Positions 11,492 through 24,635 of a DNA stretch of 64,000 bases are shown in pieces. The stretch lies in the NCBI GenBank assembly GCA_907163345.1, contig CAJQUN010000911.1, positions 83,819 through 147,818 on the forward strand. Direction: 5' to 3'. The number at the start of each line of letters is the position of its first letter. Within the stretch, counting starts at the first letter, position 1. The notes below the pieces were generated by a model. The model was given only the letters and a program-made list of their open reading frames with translations. It was not told where the DNA came from and did not search any database. This DNA is from Haberlea rhodopensis. Its lineage: Eukaryota > Streptophyta > Magnoliopsida > Lamiales > Gesneriaceae. The translations under genes and the position numbers were made by a program.

Positions 11492-11976
11492 GGTTGGCGG
11501 GGAGGGAATGATAGGGGTTTATTGGTTGGGAATTATTATACGCTCGCTGGTGTATTATGTATCAATTTAATATATTAGTTTCAAATAATTGATTTATTAA
11601 TTATGTCTTTTTTATTTAAAAAATATTTTTGTTTTAATGTTGAATTTGTGTATAGTTGAGCTAAGTTCAAACCGAAAGTATAAAAATATTTCTCATTGTT
11701 TGAGTTCCGTTTTGTTTTATTCGAGGCTCACTACATGTATTTCAAATTCATCGCACAACCTAAAGATCTATTCGTTGGAAGCTCGTGCTGGGATGATAAA
11801 AAATAAAATAAAATCCTTTCGATTCAATCTTGCATTCTTTTCTGGGATATTAGTGGGAGAGTGAAGTAGTTGTTTCTCGTCTCTATTGGAGAATCCCAAG
11901 TATCAATGAAGTAAGCAAGCATAACAGGAAGAAGATAGAGCGTGAGATGGGATATTATTTGGGGCTGGAATCTGTT
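11492..11976. other. Intergenic, 5' flank of FKBP18
   Basis: AT-rich DNA with no recognisable exon. It presumably holds the FKBP18 promoter next to 11491. Confidence 0.4.
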
Positions 11977-11984
11977 AGTACGAT

Positions 11985-12443
11985 TAGGGATGTAAACGAA
12001 TCTAACATGTTCACGAACTTTTCGATCCTGCTCGATAAATATTTGATTCGAATTCGAAATTCTCGAATTAATTTCGAATTCGAGCCGAACTCGAACATTT
12101 TCAAACTTTTTTCGAGCCGAATTCGAGCCCAAATTACTTTGTCCGATAGTTCGCGAGCCGCTCGCGAATTTTAAAATTTTATTAATATAATATAATTATA
12201 TATTAAATAAATATATTCCGCATTTAGGGTATTTATTTTCTAGCAATAATTCGAATAGCTCGCGAATATGTTCGAACATTTTCGAGCCGAACTCAAACTC
12301 GAACTTTGATTCGAGCTGAACTCGAGTCAAATTTGTGAAACTATTCGAACTTCGAATCAAACTCGAATATAACTATTTCGAGCCAAATTCGAACCATAAA
12401 ATTTTATGCAGTTTCGGCTTGATTCGATTCGTTTACACCCCTA
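11985..12443. mobile_element. hAT-type MITE with terminal inverted repeats and target duplication
   Basis: It begins TAGGGATGTAAACGAATC and ends GATTCGTTTACACCCCTA, an inverted pair. Flanks AGTACGAT (11977-11984) and AGTACAAT (12444-12451) form an 8-bp target duplication with one mismatch, the hAT signature. The interior is a degenerate TTCGAATTCGAGCCGAACTC repeat with no coding capacity. The same family occurs at 35978-37329 and, truncated, at 3790 and 8375. Confidence 0.85.
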
Positions 12444-12804
12444 AGTACAATGAATTAGTAATTAAGAAGTGAGATGACATTTGTCAAATGTTGGTAATAA
12501 TAAATAGATGTTCCTTATGCCATTAATCAGTTTATTATGTAAAAGTAAACTAGATCAAATAATATATATTTTTTTATTAAAAAAAATATATTATTTGATT
12601 GCAATGCAGCCTTTCTTTTTCATATTCCAAAATCACTTGCTTCGTTCTTTCATTTTTCCTTTCTTCCAATTGAAGTCAGAAACCATATTCCTTCCATCTT
12701 CTTCATTTTCCCCTTCATTATATGTATGGTTGTGATATGGAAGAATAGACATCTTCATATTTATTAGTTTCCTAGCTTTTACATCATAACCTATCTACTT
12801 TGAA
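12444..12804. promoter_or_regulatory. Upstream region of the PP2-A9-like gene
   Basis: About 360 bp between the MITE and the start codon. It has AT-rich and pyrimidine-rich stretches and no convincing single TATA box. It is the presumed promoter and leader by position only. Confidence 0.35.
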
Positions 12805-13532
12805 ATGACTTCCAATCATGCTAATCCACACCACACAGGAAATCCTCAATTAATGTACAAGAAGGTTCGTGCTCAAATTCATGTCTACTCATCATCTTCT
12901 AAGTTCTTGCAACTAATTTAATCATCAAATATATATATATTTCTGCTACATGTTACTTGCATTATACATACAGTAATAAGGCAAACTTACTTAATGTGCA
13001 TGCAGACTAGTGCAGGGCCGATGATCGTTCGACCCCGAGATCTTAATATCGTTTGGGGCGGAGATGATCGGTACTGGAATATACCTGGCAATGGGTACGT
13101 AAGTGAGCACTTAATTTATACTCTTTTCAAATATAATTAAGAAATAATAATCAGCATTGTAACTACAGGGACATGGCTGCGGAGTTGTATCAAGTGAGTT
13201 GGCTGGAGGTCACGGGTTGTGTGAACGAAACGAATCCGATTAAGGATTATGAAGTGGGGTTCGAAGTATCCTTGGCGCCAGATGCCTTTGGTTGGGGTGC
13301 CTCTCATATCTACATTATGGTTAAGAGAGGGAAAGACGGTAAATTTGCATGGACAAAATTTCAAGTCGACCCCGACGAGACCCAGAAGTTTAGGATTTCT
13401 GGGAAATTGATGCGTAATATAGAACAATCTTCTACTGATGATAAAAAGCTTTATTTTGGTTTGTATGAAGTATGGAGTGGAAAGTGGAAGGGTGGACTCA
13501 GAATTCACAATGCGTATGTCACTGAAATATAA
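12805..13532 (+). CDS. Phloem protein 2-like lectin (PP2-A9/A10 type)
   Basis: Three exons, 12805-12864, 13006-13094 and 13169-13532, give 170 residues. After a short hydrophilic N terminus the chain is a PP2/Nictaba-type lectin domain: PRDLNIVWGGDDRYWNIPG, YQVSWLEVTG, YEVGFEVSLAPDAFGW, then LYFGLYEVWSGKWKGGLRIH near the C terminus. PP2 lectins bind chitin-type or high-mannose N-glycans and are found in sieve elements or the cytosol and nucleus. The short PP2-A9/A10 subgroup lacks F-box or TIR additions. The start codon was chosen because exon 1 keeps phase with the AG|GT junctions. The next gene, in the same direction, is also a PP2 lectin. Sugar specificity is not inferable. Confidence 0.88.
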
Positions 13533-14838
13533 TCAACACCACAAATTACAACGTTTATACGTGTACGTAATGCTTGAGTCATTATTAATTTTGATGCTTT
13601 TGTATAATAAATTACTTATATGTATTCATGCGGCCGGTGGAGACATGGTGTTATAGGTAAGAGCTTTCATTACTTGTAATATTAAAAATTTTTGTCAAGA
13701 ATTGTATGTTGTAATCTGAATGTAATGAATAAGTATTGGTTATATAAACTGTACTTTTCAGTTTTCATTATGCCTCGTTATCCCATTCGTCAGCCTAATT
13801 AGGAACAATGCGCAATGATCATTACATGCATTTCGCTCGTAAAATCTTGCGATTATTCTCGGATACCGTTTAATACAAAAGATAAAACATTGATTGTTTT
13901 CACGTCCTTGTTTCATCCAACGTTTGACTCGAATTCTACAATAATTGAGTTACATCTTTCTCTTATCTATATCTTTCAATTTATTATCCATATATCAAAC
14001 ATATCTCATTCTACGAATCAACCGGTGTCTCACAATTTTATGATTTATCCAACTACTTGATTCGCCATGAATTCTTTAAGAATCAAGTCGCCCATAAAGG
14101 ACTGTAGCGGTATACCAGCAAATTTTTCTTCTATTTTCTTTTTTAAGACAGCAAAGACAAATCCCTGAAATCTGCTGTCTTAATCATGATGTGCACTAGG
14201 AAAGGGAAAGGAATAAAGGTGGTGGCAAGCTAGATAGGACGAATGGAATCTAGCAAAGAGAAAATGGAGGGCTAAAAAGTAGAAGATATTATTGAAATGA
14301 GCCGCTTGGCATATGCTAAAGCTCGTAGAAACCAACTTGAATAAAGCCAGCGTACATGTCCAATGTACCTGAAAGGAATAACAACGTGCCATCATCCTCT
14401 CTTTTCGTCCAGTTACCCTTCTTCTAAAAAGTAAAAAGTAGTGAGAAAGGAAGGGATTGAAATTACAGTGAAAAGAATGACAAACGTTAAGCAAAAGTCT
14501 AACAGTAGGTCAATAATGTTCGTGTTAAAGCAAAAGTCGTCACCAGATGTCAGCTTATCAAGACCCAACAAAACACCACATCTGTCTATTCATGCATCAG
14601 ATTCCAAAATAAGTATCATAGATATTAATTCTCATCCGCACACAGTTGTATCAAACAGGGTGGAGATGAGTGGAAAATGATGCTTGAAAGCTTTGATTAG
14701 TGCGATTCCCACCAATTTGTCACCAATTTCAACCGCAAGTGTTTTATTCCCCACAGCACAATACACAGCATAAACTACCAACTACTATAAAACTGGATTT
14801 CTGATAAGAGAAAAACAACCAATATAATCTTTGGCATT
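13533..14838. other. Intergenic between two PP2 genes
   Basis: I see no exon, transposon end or tandem repeat I can support. The part adjoining 14839 should hold the promoter of the second PP2 gene. Confidence 0.4.
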
Positions 14839-16210
14839 ATGGGGGCAGGCCCATCACAAGACAAAGATGAGCCTTCACACCCAAACAAAGAAACAACAAA
14901 TTCACCCATCACATCTAACATTGATGCTAATGCTACTCGTGTTGCTACAACACAAGTTCCACTGCTGCCTCATAACTGGGAAGGTATATTGAAAGATGCC
15001 GACTTAGTAATTGACAGATCATCAACAAACATGCAGCAGCTGCGCGATCAGCTTTATGCAGGCATATTCTTGAATCAAAACAGGAAGGCAAGTGATCCAT
15101 TTTTATCTAATATGTGGTCAACTAGGATGAAAAATTGGTATACAAAATGAGTATGCGTATATATGCCCATTACCCAGCAAAAATTTTACTCTAAGAAAGA
15201 AATCATCAAATTATAATATAATTTTAGTATCAAACAGCATGCATCATTTATTACAACATTAATCAACCATGGAATGTCGGCAATGGAAAACATAAACTTT
15301 TAGTAGTAAGAATAGTGAGTAGCCTTTTTCTAGTTCTTACACAGCATTTCTGTTGTATGCAGAAATACTGGGTTGACAAGGAGACTAATAACAACTGCTT
15401 CATGCTGTTCGCCCGAGATCTCTCAATAACATGGGCAGAAGATAGTCGTTTCTGGAACTGGCCCCTGGTCAAAGAGTCCAGGTAATCACAAAATTAGTTG
15501 GTTGACAAGCGAATAACCTCATGAAAGTCCTTTTCTTCAGGAAAGAATGACGAAATGATACTTATGTAAAAGAAAAAAATGCCTGTCTATATAGCAAGTA
15601 TTTAACGAATGTGAAAATAGCCTCCATCTCAGAATAGCAGTAATATGGGTAATCAGCCCTGTCCGAAAGTGCATAACAGACATTAAACTAGGATTTCCAC
15701 AAGGCAAAATCACTCGTATTATTATTCAGAACACCATGTCTACTTGAACAAGTTGTAAAGGTTTTACTTTGAGTTGTTACTACATGAGGATAGGTCTGCA
15801 ATATAAAATTGGACCTCTAATGTTATTTATATTTTTACAGTGATGTTACTATTGCAGCTGCCGAACTGCTTGATGTCTGCTGGCTAGAGGTACATGGACG
15901 ATTTCAGATTGCTAGCCTTTCACCAGGAACCACATACGAAGTTATTTTCATTGTGAAGCTAAATGAACCTGTTTATGGATGGGAAGTTCCTGTGAATCTT
16001 AGGCTCACTTTACCAGATGGAAGCAGACAAGAACACAAGGAAAATCTGATGGAAAGGCCAAGAGGACGATGGATACAAATCCCAGCAGGAGAAGTTAAAG
16101 CGACTGCCGAGAAAAAAGGGGAAATGGAATTTTCTCTATATGAATACGAAGGTGGACAATGGAAGAGAGGGCTACTAATAAAAGGAGTTAGCATCCAGCC
16201 AAAGGCATGA
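14839..16210 (+). CDS. Phloem protein 2-like lectin (PP2-A1 type), with a GC-AG first intron
   Basis: Three exons, 14839-15087, 15363-15481 and 15841-16210, give 245 residues. The N-terminal 45 residues are polar and low-complexity. Then come LPHNWEGILKDAD and LYAGIFLNQNRK, the linker found in PP2-A1/A2 proteins, and the lectin domain (YWVDKETNNNCFMLFARDLS, ITWAEDSRFWNWP, LLDVCWLEVHG, YGWEVPVNLRLTLPDGS, YEYEGGQWKRGLLIKGV). The first intron has a GC donor in a strong context (AAG|GCAAGT) with a normal AG acceptor; using it reproduces the family's RKKYWVD junction exactly. The other intron is GT-AG. These lectins bind N-acetylglucosamine oligomers and act in phloem transport and defence. It is a tandem but divergent neighbour of the short PP2 gene. 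Confidence 0.9.
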
Positions 16211-16870
16211 ATTCGGGAACATCAATACTTTTTAAATAAAACATGTTTCATGCATGAAGTTACAGTATAAAAAATAACAGCTATATGTTCTCCTTGAATC
16301 CTCATCCACCTGTTACAACCTTCACATCTAAAAGGGAAAAAGGGGACCAAACTTGTGAAAAAATCAAATTATTAGTTTGATGCCTCTTGAAATCCAATGA
16401 ATTTGATCCCCTTTCATCTGTATTAGATGAGGGCTTCAAGAGTCACCCAAATTCACCGCAGGTGTTCATTTATTGGAACACAGAAGGGTTAAAAAATGCA
16501 GCAACCAAATTTATCAAATATTGGAATTTAATAGCAACTATGTACAGATGGCGCCCAAAGTGATTGCTCAGACAAAATATTTCAATTTATAACCATGTTG
16601 ATGCAAATGACAGTCGTGACAGTAGGAACGCTAAAACAGGACATTAATAATACAACCTCAAAATGAGCGTTCGGAATGTTAACAAAGAGAGTTCATCTCT
16701 GAGTCAGTTAATTGTAGCAGTGCGTCTGAGTAAGTAGGATAACGTTGTTGATGCAGATGTTTCGACAAGCAAAATAAAAGTAAAGAGCAACAAAGAACCA
16801 AAGGAATAAATAATAGTGATATTGACCTGAGGTATATCTCTTGTCAAGACATGAAGAAAGAACATAGCTT
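16211..16870. other. Intergenic between convergent PP2 and IMPL1 genes
   Basis: Both flanking genes end into this stretch, so it should hold two 3' untranslated regions and terminators. AATAAA-like signals are present on both sides, but the stretch holds no further gene I can recognise. Confidence 0.5.
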
Positions 16871-19800
16871 TCAGAGTTGCGTTCGGTAATTTTCAGGCTT
16901 ATACCAGAGCGAAAAATCAACGCCTTTGATCTTCAATTTCTCTGTTGCTGGACCAATTCTCTCAAGAAGCTTTATTCCATTTCAAATAGATGGAATGTCA
17001 AAACACACTTATATCCTAATGATTCATTTTAAGGGTGAACAAAATCACAGAGAAAAATGATACAACCTTAGCATGAAGGACCCCATTGGTTACCAAAACA
17101 GATCTATCAAATACGGAAAAATTGCACCCATCCATGCAAGAAACTGTCCCCCCAGCCTCCTCAACTATCTGCCAGAAATGCATCAATTAGATAAGAAATT
17201 ACTGTAACACAAATATCTTATGACCATAATGTAAGAAAATATGAAAATAAAAGTATCTCCAAAGCAACTGCCTAGCATTGGTCATAGAACTTTGGGTATA
17301 CCAATTGCTTATATGAAATACATCACAAAAAAAAATCAAAGATATACTTTGCCGAGCAGGGAAAGTGATACTTCTCATAACAAAATATCCCTCCTGTAAA
17401 CATGTCTCAACATACTCACATATCAACCCATGAGCCAAAGAAGCCAAACAGGTGGACATTAAATTATTACGAAGGTGAAAAACACATGGAATTGAATATG
17501 TTTGGATGAGAGAAATATTACCAGAACACCGGCAGCCATATCCCATGGTTTAAGACGATACTCCCAATAGGCTTCCACGATCCCCAGAGCTACATGGCAC
17601 ATGTCGACTGATGCTGCGCCAAGCCTTCTCACACCCTACACATTGAATACAAAAAAGAAAAGGTAAGGTAATTCAGGAGCTCCACCAAAGAAATTTCCAT
17701 TGGATAAAAGTATTGACAAAATTAATAACACACAACCTAACAGTTTATATTCCATGAAAAATGAAGCACAAGGGCCAAAACGGAATGGCTTTACCCGACT
17801 AATGTCAGTGAATTCCTTGAATAATTCTATATTGGTTGCCCAGGCATCGTCATGTTCGTATCCAAACCCAGTAACAAGAAGCGCTTGTTCGACCTTGAAT
17901 AAGTTAGAGGATACTCAGAGGGGAAAAAAAAAACTGTTTCATCCAACCAAAGATGAAAATATGCTTAAGAAGGTCGTGGCCAGTAAGCAATTCAAAATTG
18001 TCTACCAGAAACAACTTTTGTGCCCCACGGATGGCTGCCAGGATGGACAAGCATCATAACTATATTACACAATTGACATGCAGTCAAAATATTAACATAT
18101 AATAAATAGCTCATATCCACTGGTAAGCTTTCATTTGAATCATTCCGTAGTCAATGACTATTGAGTGGCACAACATTCGACTTGTCATCAGTGTTAACTC
18201 CAAACATATCCAAGATCAGCAAACTTACTAGACAAATTTGTGTTCCCTTACCCAAAAAGATGAAAAAGATTCACTGAACTAAGACATCCGTGTTCCTACA
18301 TCATGATGACTCACCTTATCTGTTTGACTGACATAAATCTTGTCGCCATTGCAGAATGCACCTTTTCCTGGAATTTCATAACTGATATTATCTGGAAGTA
18401 CATCATAAGTTCTAGCATGTATTAAAAAATTAAGAATTTAAGACTTTCCTGCAGCAGCAGAAAAAGTCCGAGTATTCCAGCATTTAGGTCCACCAACAAA
18501 CTCCACCTAAAAGTAAGCACAGAACTGTCAGCATTATGGTCATGGAAAAAGAAACAAACATGTTACTCATTACCTCAAAACACTAACACTCGAACGAAGT
18601 CAGCATGCAGATATAACAATATTGGTAGAATCAGTTGTTTTACGGAAAATTCTTCATACTCATGCAAGACAAGGGATATAGAGTCTACACTGAGCAGGTT
18701 AGAAAAGAAGAGTGATATAGTCATAGCCGGGAATCCATGATATCTTATACACACCCAATTTTATTCAATAACTACAATCCAAAATGTGCACATAACATAG
18801 TACTATCAGAATACCAAATGAGTTGAGTTCTTCTTATGTGGCAGACAGGTTAATTGTAGCTTAAGCTTGAGTGTAATAAATACTTTTATCCTATCTAGCA
18901 CATGACATGTTGAAGAAAATATTGTTTCCCTCACTCAATTTATTAACTTTAAACTCGGAACCGTAATTTACAATGACAGAAACTTATTGCTAGCTGATAT
19001 ACGGCAATAAACAGAATTGCATAAACAACACAGCTAGCTAAAGAATCTGGGCTCCAACACATCATGCAGACGAACACAAATTCTTAAGTCAGAGATCCAT
19101 TAACAGTTCTGTTGTGCGACGACATGACATAAGATCGGAAAAACTGTTCTTGTACACCTTTTCTCCACCTGCTATTTCAGTAAATTCAACTATAATTGGT
19201 GCTTTTATTCATGCTCCATATCATCTGATTTCTTCCATTACCATTCAAATACAATAAGGATAATTTTTCACGTAAAACTCATTAATTCATCATATTTTCA
19301 ATGCAAAAGATATCTGTGATGTTTACTTTAAGTAATAATCTCTTTTTACAAAAACTGAGATGATGCATCGATTTCTTGTTGTAAGTCATGGTACACACAA
19401 ATGTGTCTATGGATCAGGTAAGTCTATAGGAGTATGAAGCTCTCAGTAGCTAACTGTTTTACAAACCATGACATCTGTTTTTTTTCGTGAAAAGCTATGT
19501 GATTTGGAAAAAAAAAAACTATTAACTATGAGCATCAGATACCACGGTAGCAGCGGCGGGCTTTCCTCTGAATAAGACACCCACAGAGACGGCAAAGCTA
19601 GGATAGCAATGAGCAAAATTTGTGGTCCCATCTGCACAAGAAAGAAGAAGAGGTCACACATATTTTTCACTCTTAAAAGCAAGTTAGCAAACAGAATACC
19701 ACAGGCACACATCTAAACAAAAACAGTGTGACAAATGCTTAGTACAAAAGGGTCCAAATGCAATTCTCATAAACCCTCTATAAAAATCACAGCCACTCGC

Positions 19801-21493
19801 ACTTTTAGGTCAAACACAATGACAACACCACCATCATATTTCGACCTGATTTGCCTAGTTCAATGAGTTTAACGCTTACAACATCAGACACATGGTTGAT
19901 GCTTCTGGATGGCAAATAAATACCCGCAAGTGCAACTGTCAGAATTTTTTGTCGAGTTTTGGTCATCAAGCAATTCACTATCCTCACAGCTAATTCTAAA
20001 AACAATGTCTATTCAAGAAACATCAATTAACTTCTAAAAGCCTAAATAACTTACAGTAACAATATCACCACTTAAATAGTTTGTGCAGAGCGTCAAATTA
20101 AATTCAAGTTCCACTAGAACCATAGAACTTGGTAGACACAGCAGAGAGAGTTATTTCAGACAAGATTGATGGTTAAACCACCCATACCTAAGGGATCAAT
20201 ACACCAAAGATAATCAGAAGATGAATCCCCGATGAGACCTCCCTCTTCCCCAAGAATTAAGTGGTCTTGGAAGTTTTCTCGCACCACATCTAGAATAGCA
20301 GCCTCACTCATTTTATCTGTACTGCAGAGTATTGAAACAATAATAACGAAATTACAGATAAAAGAAAAAAACAAAACAAAAAAAAGAAGTATTGAGAAAA
20401 AACAAGGGAGTTAACTTATATTATGAGAGCAAGCACAGATAAACTGTGTACCATCAAATACTAAGCAGTTGATATCTAGTTTCACAACACGCGGACACAT
20501 TACAACGTAAAAGGGGAAGAAATATATAAAAATATGAATGATAAGATATCATTGGGCAAAACCAAGATAATGTCTTACTGAAACAAATCTAGGAACAAAT
20601 CCAAAACAAGACACAAATGTTAAAAGGATAACAAAATAACTATGCCTTCTCAAATCGCTGGTAAGAAACTTCACATCAACTTATTTTCCACTAGTCATTC
20701 AAAAGTTATTAATCTATAGATACAACAGACCCAAAATATCTTTCCATGTGATGATTCTAAAACTGTCAGATAACAAATGCACGGAGATTAAGACATCTTT
20801 GCGAGTAAACAGGGAAGAGCTTACTCAGTCACCAGATCAGTGAGTCCCTTATAGGTAATATTTCGAGGCTTATTCACAGCATCCATTACGACCTGCGACA
20901 AATAGAAGATAATGGCATTCAACGAGTAATTGAAATTATATAAGAAGGGACCGAGAAAAATGCATGCAAGAAAATCTTGTGAACAAATTTGCTCCGTTTG
21001 CATTGGGAGGATAACACATTCAAACAAATGTAAATATAATCATGTATGATTTTATAGTTTCACATATTGCTTTTTCACGATAGATGTTATATTTGAACAG
21101 CATTTAAAATGGTTTCGTACTTTTTCCTAAAGTAAAATACTTCACCAAAATCACCATTACATTCTCTTTCTTCGATAGTATTCGATACATTCCACAGGAA
21201 GAGAATAGCTAGCAAACCTGGGCACCAGTCTCAGCGGCAGTTTGAACAACATGAAGAAGCTGATCAAAAGGAAGGGACACCGTTGATTCCGCACCCACTT
21301 TACAGAAAAGTTTTTCATTGGGAACCTCTGATAAAGCAGTCTTTGAGCAGAACACCCTTTTACTTAGGTTACAGGACAGGGGCTGCGAAATATCTCTGAA
21401 ACTCGATGGGGGCGAGAATCCTAAAGTTGGTTTATGAAAAAATCTTGAAGGGTTGAGTGAGAATGAAGACGAGACTGAAAGGTATCTTCCCAT
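16871..21493 (-). CDS. IMPL1: Plastid inositol monophosphatase-like phosphatase IMPL1
   Basis: Ten exons on the minus strand: 21493-21218, 20892-20825, 20321-20188, 19631-19543, 18506-18449, 18367-18315, 17893-17795, 17635-17522, 17168-17067, 16969-16871. They join in phase to 363 residues. About 70 Ser/Arg-rich residues look like a plastid transit peptide. The Mg-dependent phosphatase fold follows: metal ligands in ILGEEGG and WCIDPLDGTTNF, substrate region in RRLGAASVDMCHVALG, third metal site WDMAAGVL, and C terminus KIKGVDFSLWYKPEN. IMPL1 dephosphorylates inositol monophosphate (and possibly galactose-1-phosphate) in chloroplasts. All introns are GT-AG except the one after 18449, whose donor reads CAG|GAAAGT; only a GA donor keeps the frame. 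That may be a rare splice site, a mutation or a base error. A conserved Gly in the segment after DGTTNFAH is Cys here. Confidence 0.9.
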
Positions 21494-22833
21494 TCCGGTA
21501 GATTCCCTGGTCGTTTGTTCAGCTGCTTGTGTGGACTGGTACGGGTGCTGACCGGGTTTATTTTCATGATTTCCGTTTCCACGGTAATTATTTTTTTTTC
21601 TTAAAAAAAAAAGTTTTTTAAAAATATATATTTGAATAATAATAATTACATAAAACAAAATACTATAATAATTCAAAAAATAATACAAGGTGAAAAGGAT
21701 GATATAAAACAAAAAACACTGGGCATCTCCAATTGGGTGCCATCTTGACGCTGAATAAAAAACTAAAATAATTAAAAAAAATAAAAAAGGTTATGAAAAA
21801 AATCGAGGTAGTTGGCATCTCCAATCCGATTGAGTTCTTGCTAGCATAGCATAAGAGATGATATAATTTTTATAGATGTCCTCAAGTGCCCAAACAAATA
21901 GGTCTAAGCCATTCCTTTCCCATCTTGTTGGCTCCTTCAATATTTAAATCCCCACCATTTTTATACAAGATTTTGGGGTAGGACTGTAGGATTTAGGCGA
22001 ATGTATCGCGAAATAATTTTCGCCGCCACTTATACATCAACCCAATATTAAAATACAACACATTCTAAATAAAATAATAAATAAAATAAAATCTCAACCA
22101 TTTTAGGCCGGTCATATTGATATTGAGTTGGTCCATAAATACACCCAAACTGGGTATATACAATATTTTCATGTATCATAGTAGTTATATCTTTTCTTTC
22201 TTTTTTTGAAAAACTGAATATACCCATAGTTGAGTTCAACATACTCTAAGAACATTACCTTCAGAATAGATCTATTAGTCATCACTGTCCTAAAAAAATT
22301 GTTGTGGAGTCAAACATGGACCCAAGTATTTGGGCCAATAATGATCATTGGATATGCAGTCGGGGTGGTGTTACCCCACTAGCATCTCATTAACCGTTAC
22401 CCACGGGGAAGCTTCCACTATATAAGTTTATGACCCTTTTTTCAACTAATCTCGGATAAAGGCATGACTTTGTGATACAAGCATATATATAGGTTACCCC
22501 AGATTCAATATTATACTTGATGATATTCATATGATGAACGATCAAATTGTCTAATTCCAACTGACCATTTATTAATTATCCGACCATTTTTACATAATAC
22601 AATCTCAAATTATATTAAAGTAGGTATAAGAAAAATACGGTCGGAACCAACCTTCCTTCGCATCAACAGAGATCCAACTTCGTCTTACTGTCAATCATAT
22701 AAAGAGGATAGCCAAATCAAGCATCACCACTAAATAAAAATGTATCCTTTGGGGGAAAAAGTGAAGGCTGCAATTATCATGTAAATTGAGTTTGCATGAT
22801 GCTACTCAAACCAGTCCCACTCAGATATAAGAA
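21494..22833. other. Intergenic between IMPL1 and cytochrome c6A
   Basis: It contains A/T-rich simple sequence (21590-21710) and two GGCATCTCCAAT-type stretches at about 21722 and 21818, reminiscent of MITE termini, but no clean element boundaries. The left part is the presumed IMPL1 promoter and the right part the cytochrome c6A 3' flank. Confidence 0.4.
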
Positions 22834-24354
22834 CTAATCTCCATTATTTTCAACGGTAGGCCAGTTTTGATCAGCCTGCGATTTCACAAATTCAGCTAAC
22901 AGTTTGATCTCATCTTCTTGTAGCCGTGGTCCAAATGTGCACTGACCCCGGGGTGTGCAGTTCTCACCAAAGCCCTGTAAGACAAAGAGGACATGACTCC
23001 TCCATTCTACAAAACATCTACTTATATACCTTTTGTCACTGTGAAACTTACTGGCATTCTTCCCTTTCCGAAGTATGTTACTCGATATATTTCCTCTTCT
23101 GTATCAACTCCATTTCTGCACTCCACCAAACACTTAAAACCAGTTACCATTTTTTTCTTGTTTTGATATAGAAGGAATTACTCAACAATTTCTTTAATAT
23201 TATACATCAATTTTAAATAACAAAGCAGAGGCCCGGAATTACAGAAGGCAATTGACAGCAAAAATGAATGAAGATCAAAATACATCACAGTTAGTGTATG
23301 AATCTTTAATGGCGAGAAATAATCAAAATGAAATGTGAGGGCTTGTTGAATCCTGTATTACCTTTGCAGGTCTTTCAAGAAGAGTGTTGCACCCTGGAAA
23401 GATGACTAGAGTTAACTAAGTCTTATTCTGCTGAGATTTAGAGTGTTATCAGAAGATAAACTCACAGGCTGAATGACGTTCCCTCCACCGTCATGGCATC
23501 CTATGCAAGCTCGGCGGAACAAGGTACCAGCTTTCTGAGCATCCATGGTTTGCCCAAGTGCCACTGCGTTAAAGAGAAACGAAAGTTGAAAGTGCAAGCA
23601 TAGACAACGCACTACAAAACTTGATAGTTCTCGATCAATTTCCAATCAAAACCCAGTCCGAGAAACAAATTTTGCAGGATATTATAAGCAAATAATTTCC
23701 GATAACATCAACTAAATTTCTCCTTCATGGCTCTTAAATAAGCAGTAGACAATTTTATGCGAAGGACATTTAATATATTTAGTGAACAAAACAAGGGTAG
23801 TTAAAATGCAGTTGCTAGATACATACAATGTAAACGATTCAAAATATGAAAAAAAAACAACATTATAAACAAAGATGTGAAACCACAAACTGGGAAAAAG
23901 CATCCGCTTTTAATTGTTTACAGCACAGTGCAAGTCCCTGGCCTCCAAGAATTTTAGTATGAAGAGCAAATGACTTGAAGAAAATGAAGTGTAATTTACT
24001 GGTTTACCATGGGGTGGGGCTGATATGTTGGAGATTGAGATAGGGGATAAGGCGAAGACGGTAGCGATTAGCGGCGGAGCCAAGTATTTGAACAACTTCA
24101 CTTGAGGATGTTTGTGAATAGAGTGATCATGACCTGGTCCTCCAACAATCTTGCTTCTCTGTGGTTGAATTTTCAGAAATTCCAGTCAGGATACAATGGT
24201 AACCCTAGCAGACCAATATTGACGGACAAAAACGCAATGACAACAATCAGACCGAGGAAGAAGATAGAGAGAAGATTACCTGTTTCAAAAGAGCGGTAGA
24301 AGTAGTGATAGCACAAGTAGGCGGCATGAGTGACATGAGAAACTGCTGCGGCAT
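22834..24354 (-). CDS. CYTC6A: Cytochrome c6A, thylakoid lumen
   Basis: Six exons on the minus strand, 24354-24280, 24158-24008, 23563-23466, 23393-23362, 23115-23052 and 22974-22834, give 186 residues. The N terminus is a plastid transit region; residues around YLAPPLIATVFALSPISIS form the hydrophobic lumen-targeting segment. The mature protein has the c-type haem motif CIGCH (in TLFRRACIGCHDGGG) and the axial-Met region KGRMPGFGE. The c6A-specific loop has two cysteines about seven residues apart (NCTPRGQC), which form a disulphide in the known protein. The start is the first ATG after an in-frame TAA and gives a proper signal. Cytochrome c6A is a low-potential lumen redox protein with a suggested role in thiol oxidation; it does not replace plastocyanin. 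It lies downstream of IMPL1's 5' end in the same direction. Confidence 0.92.
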
Positions 24355-24505
24355 GTGTGTCTCCGCTCTGCACTCCACTTAGCACAGCTATACACAACCG
24401 CCAATTTGCTGTGCAACTGAAGCAACGTATTACTTGATGAAAGGATACCCAATTATATATATAAACAAACATTTTTAGTTGTTTTTTTTTTATATAGAAA
24501 ATGTT

Positions 24506-24635
24506 TGTACAAATTCGGTATAGGCTCTATTATTGACCAACTTAATATAATTACTCTAAAATGATTGATATGTACAAATTCGGTATAGGCTCTATTATTG
24601 ACCAACTTAATATAATTACTCTAAAATGATTGATA
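24506..24635. repeat. Perfect tandem duplication, 65-bp unit x2
   Basis: 24506-24570 is repeated exactly at 24571-24635, beginning TGTACAAATTCGGTATAGGC. It lies about 150 bp upstream of the cytochrome c6A start codon, so it may be in its promoter. Confidence 0.9.
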
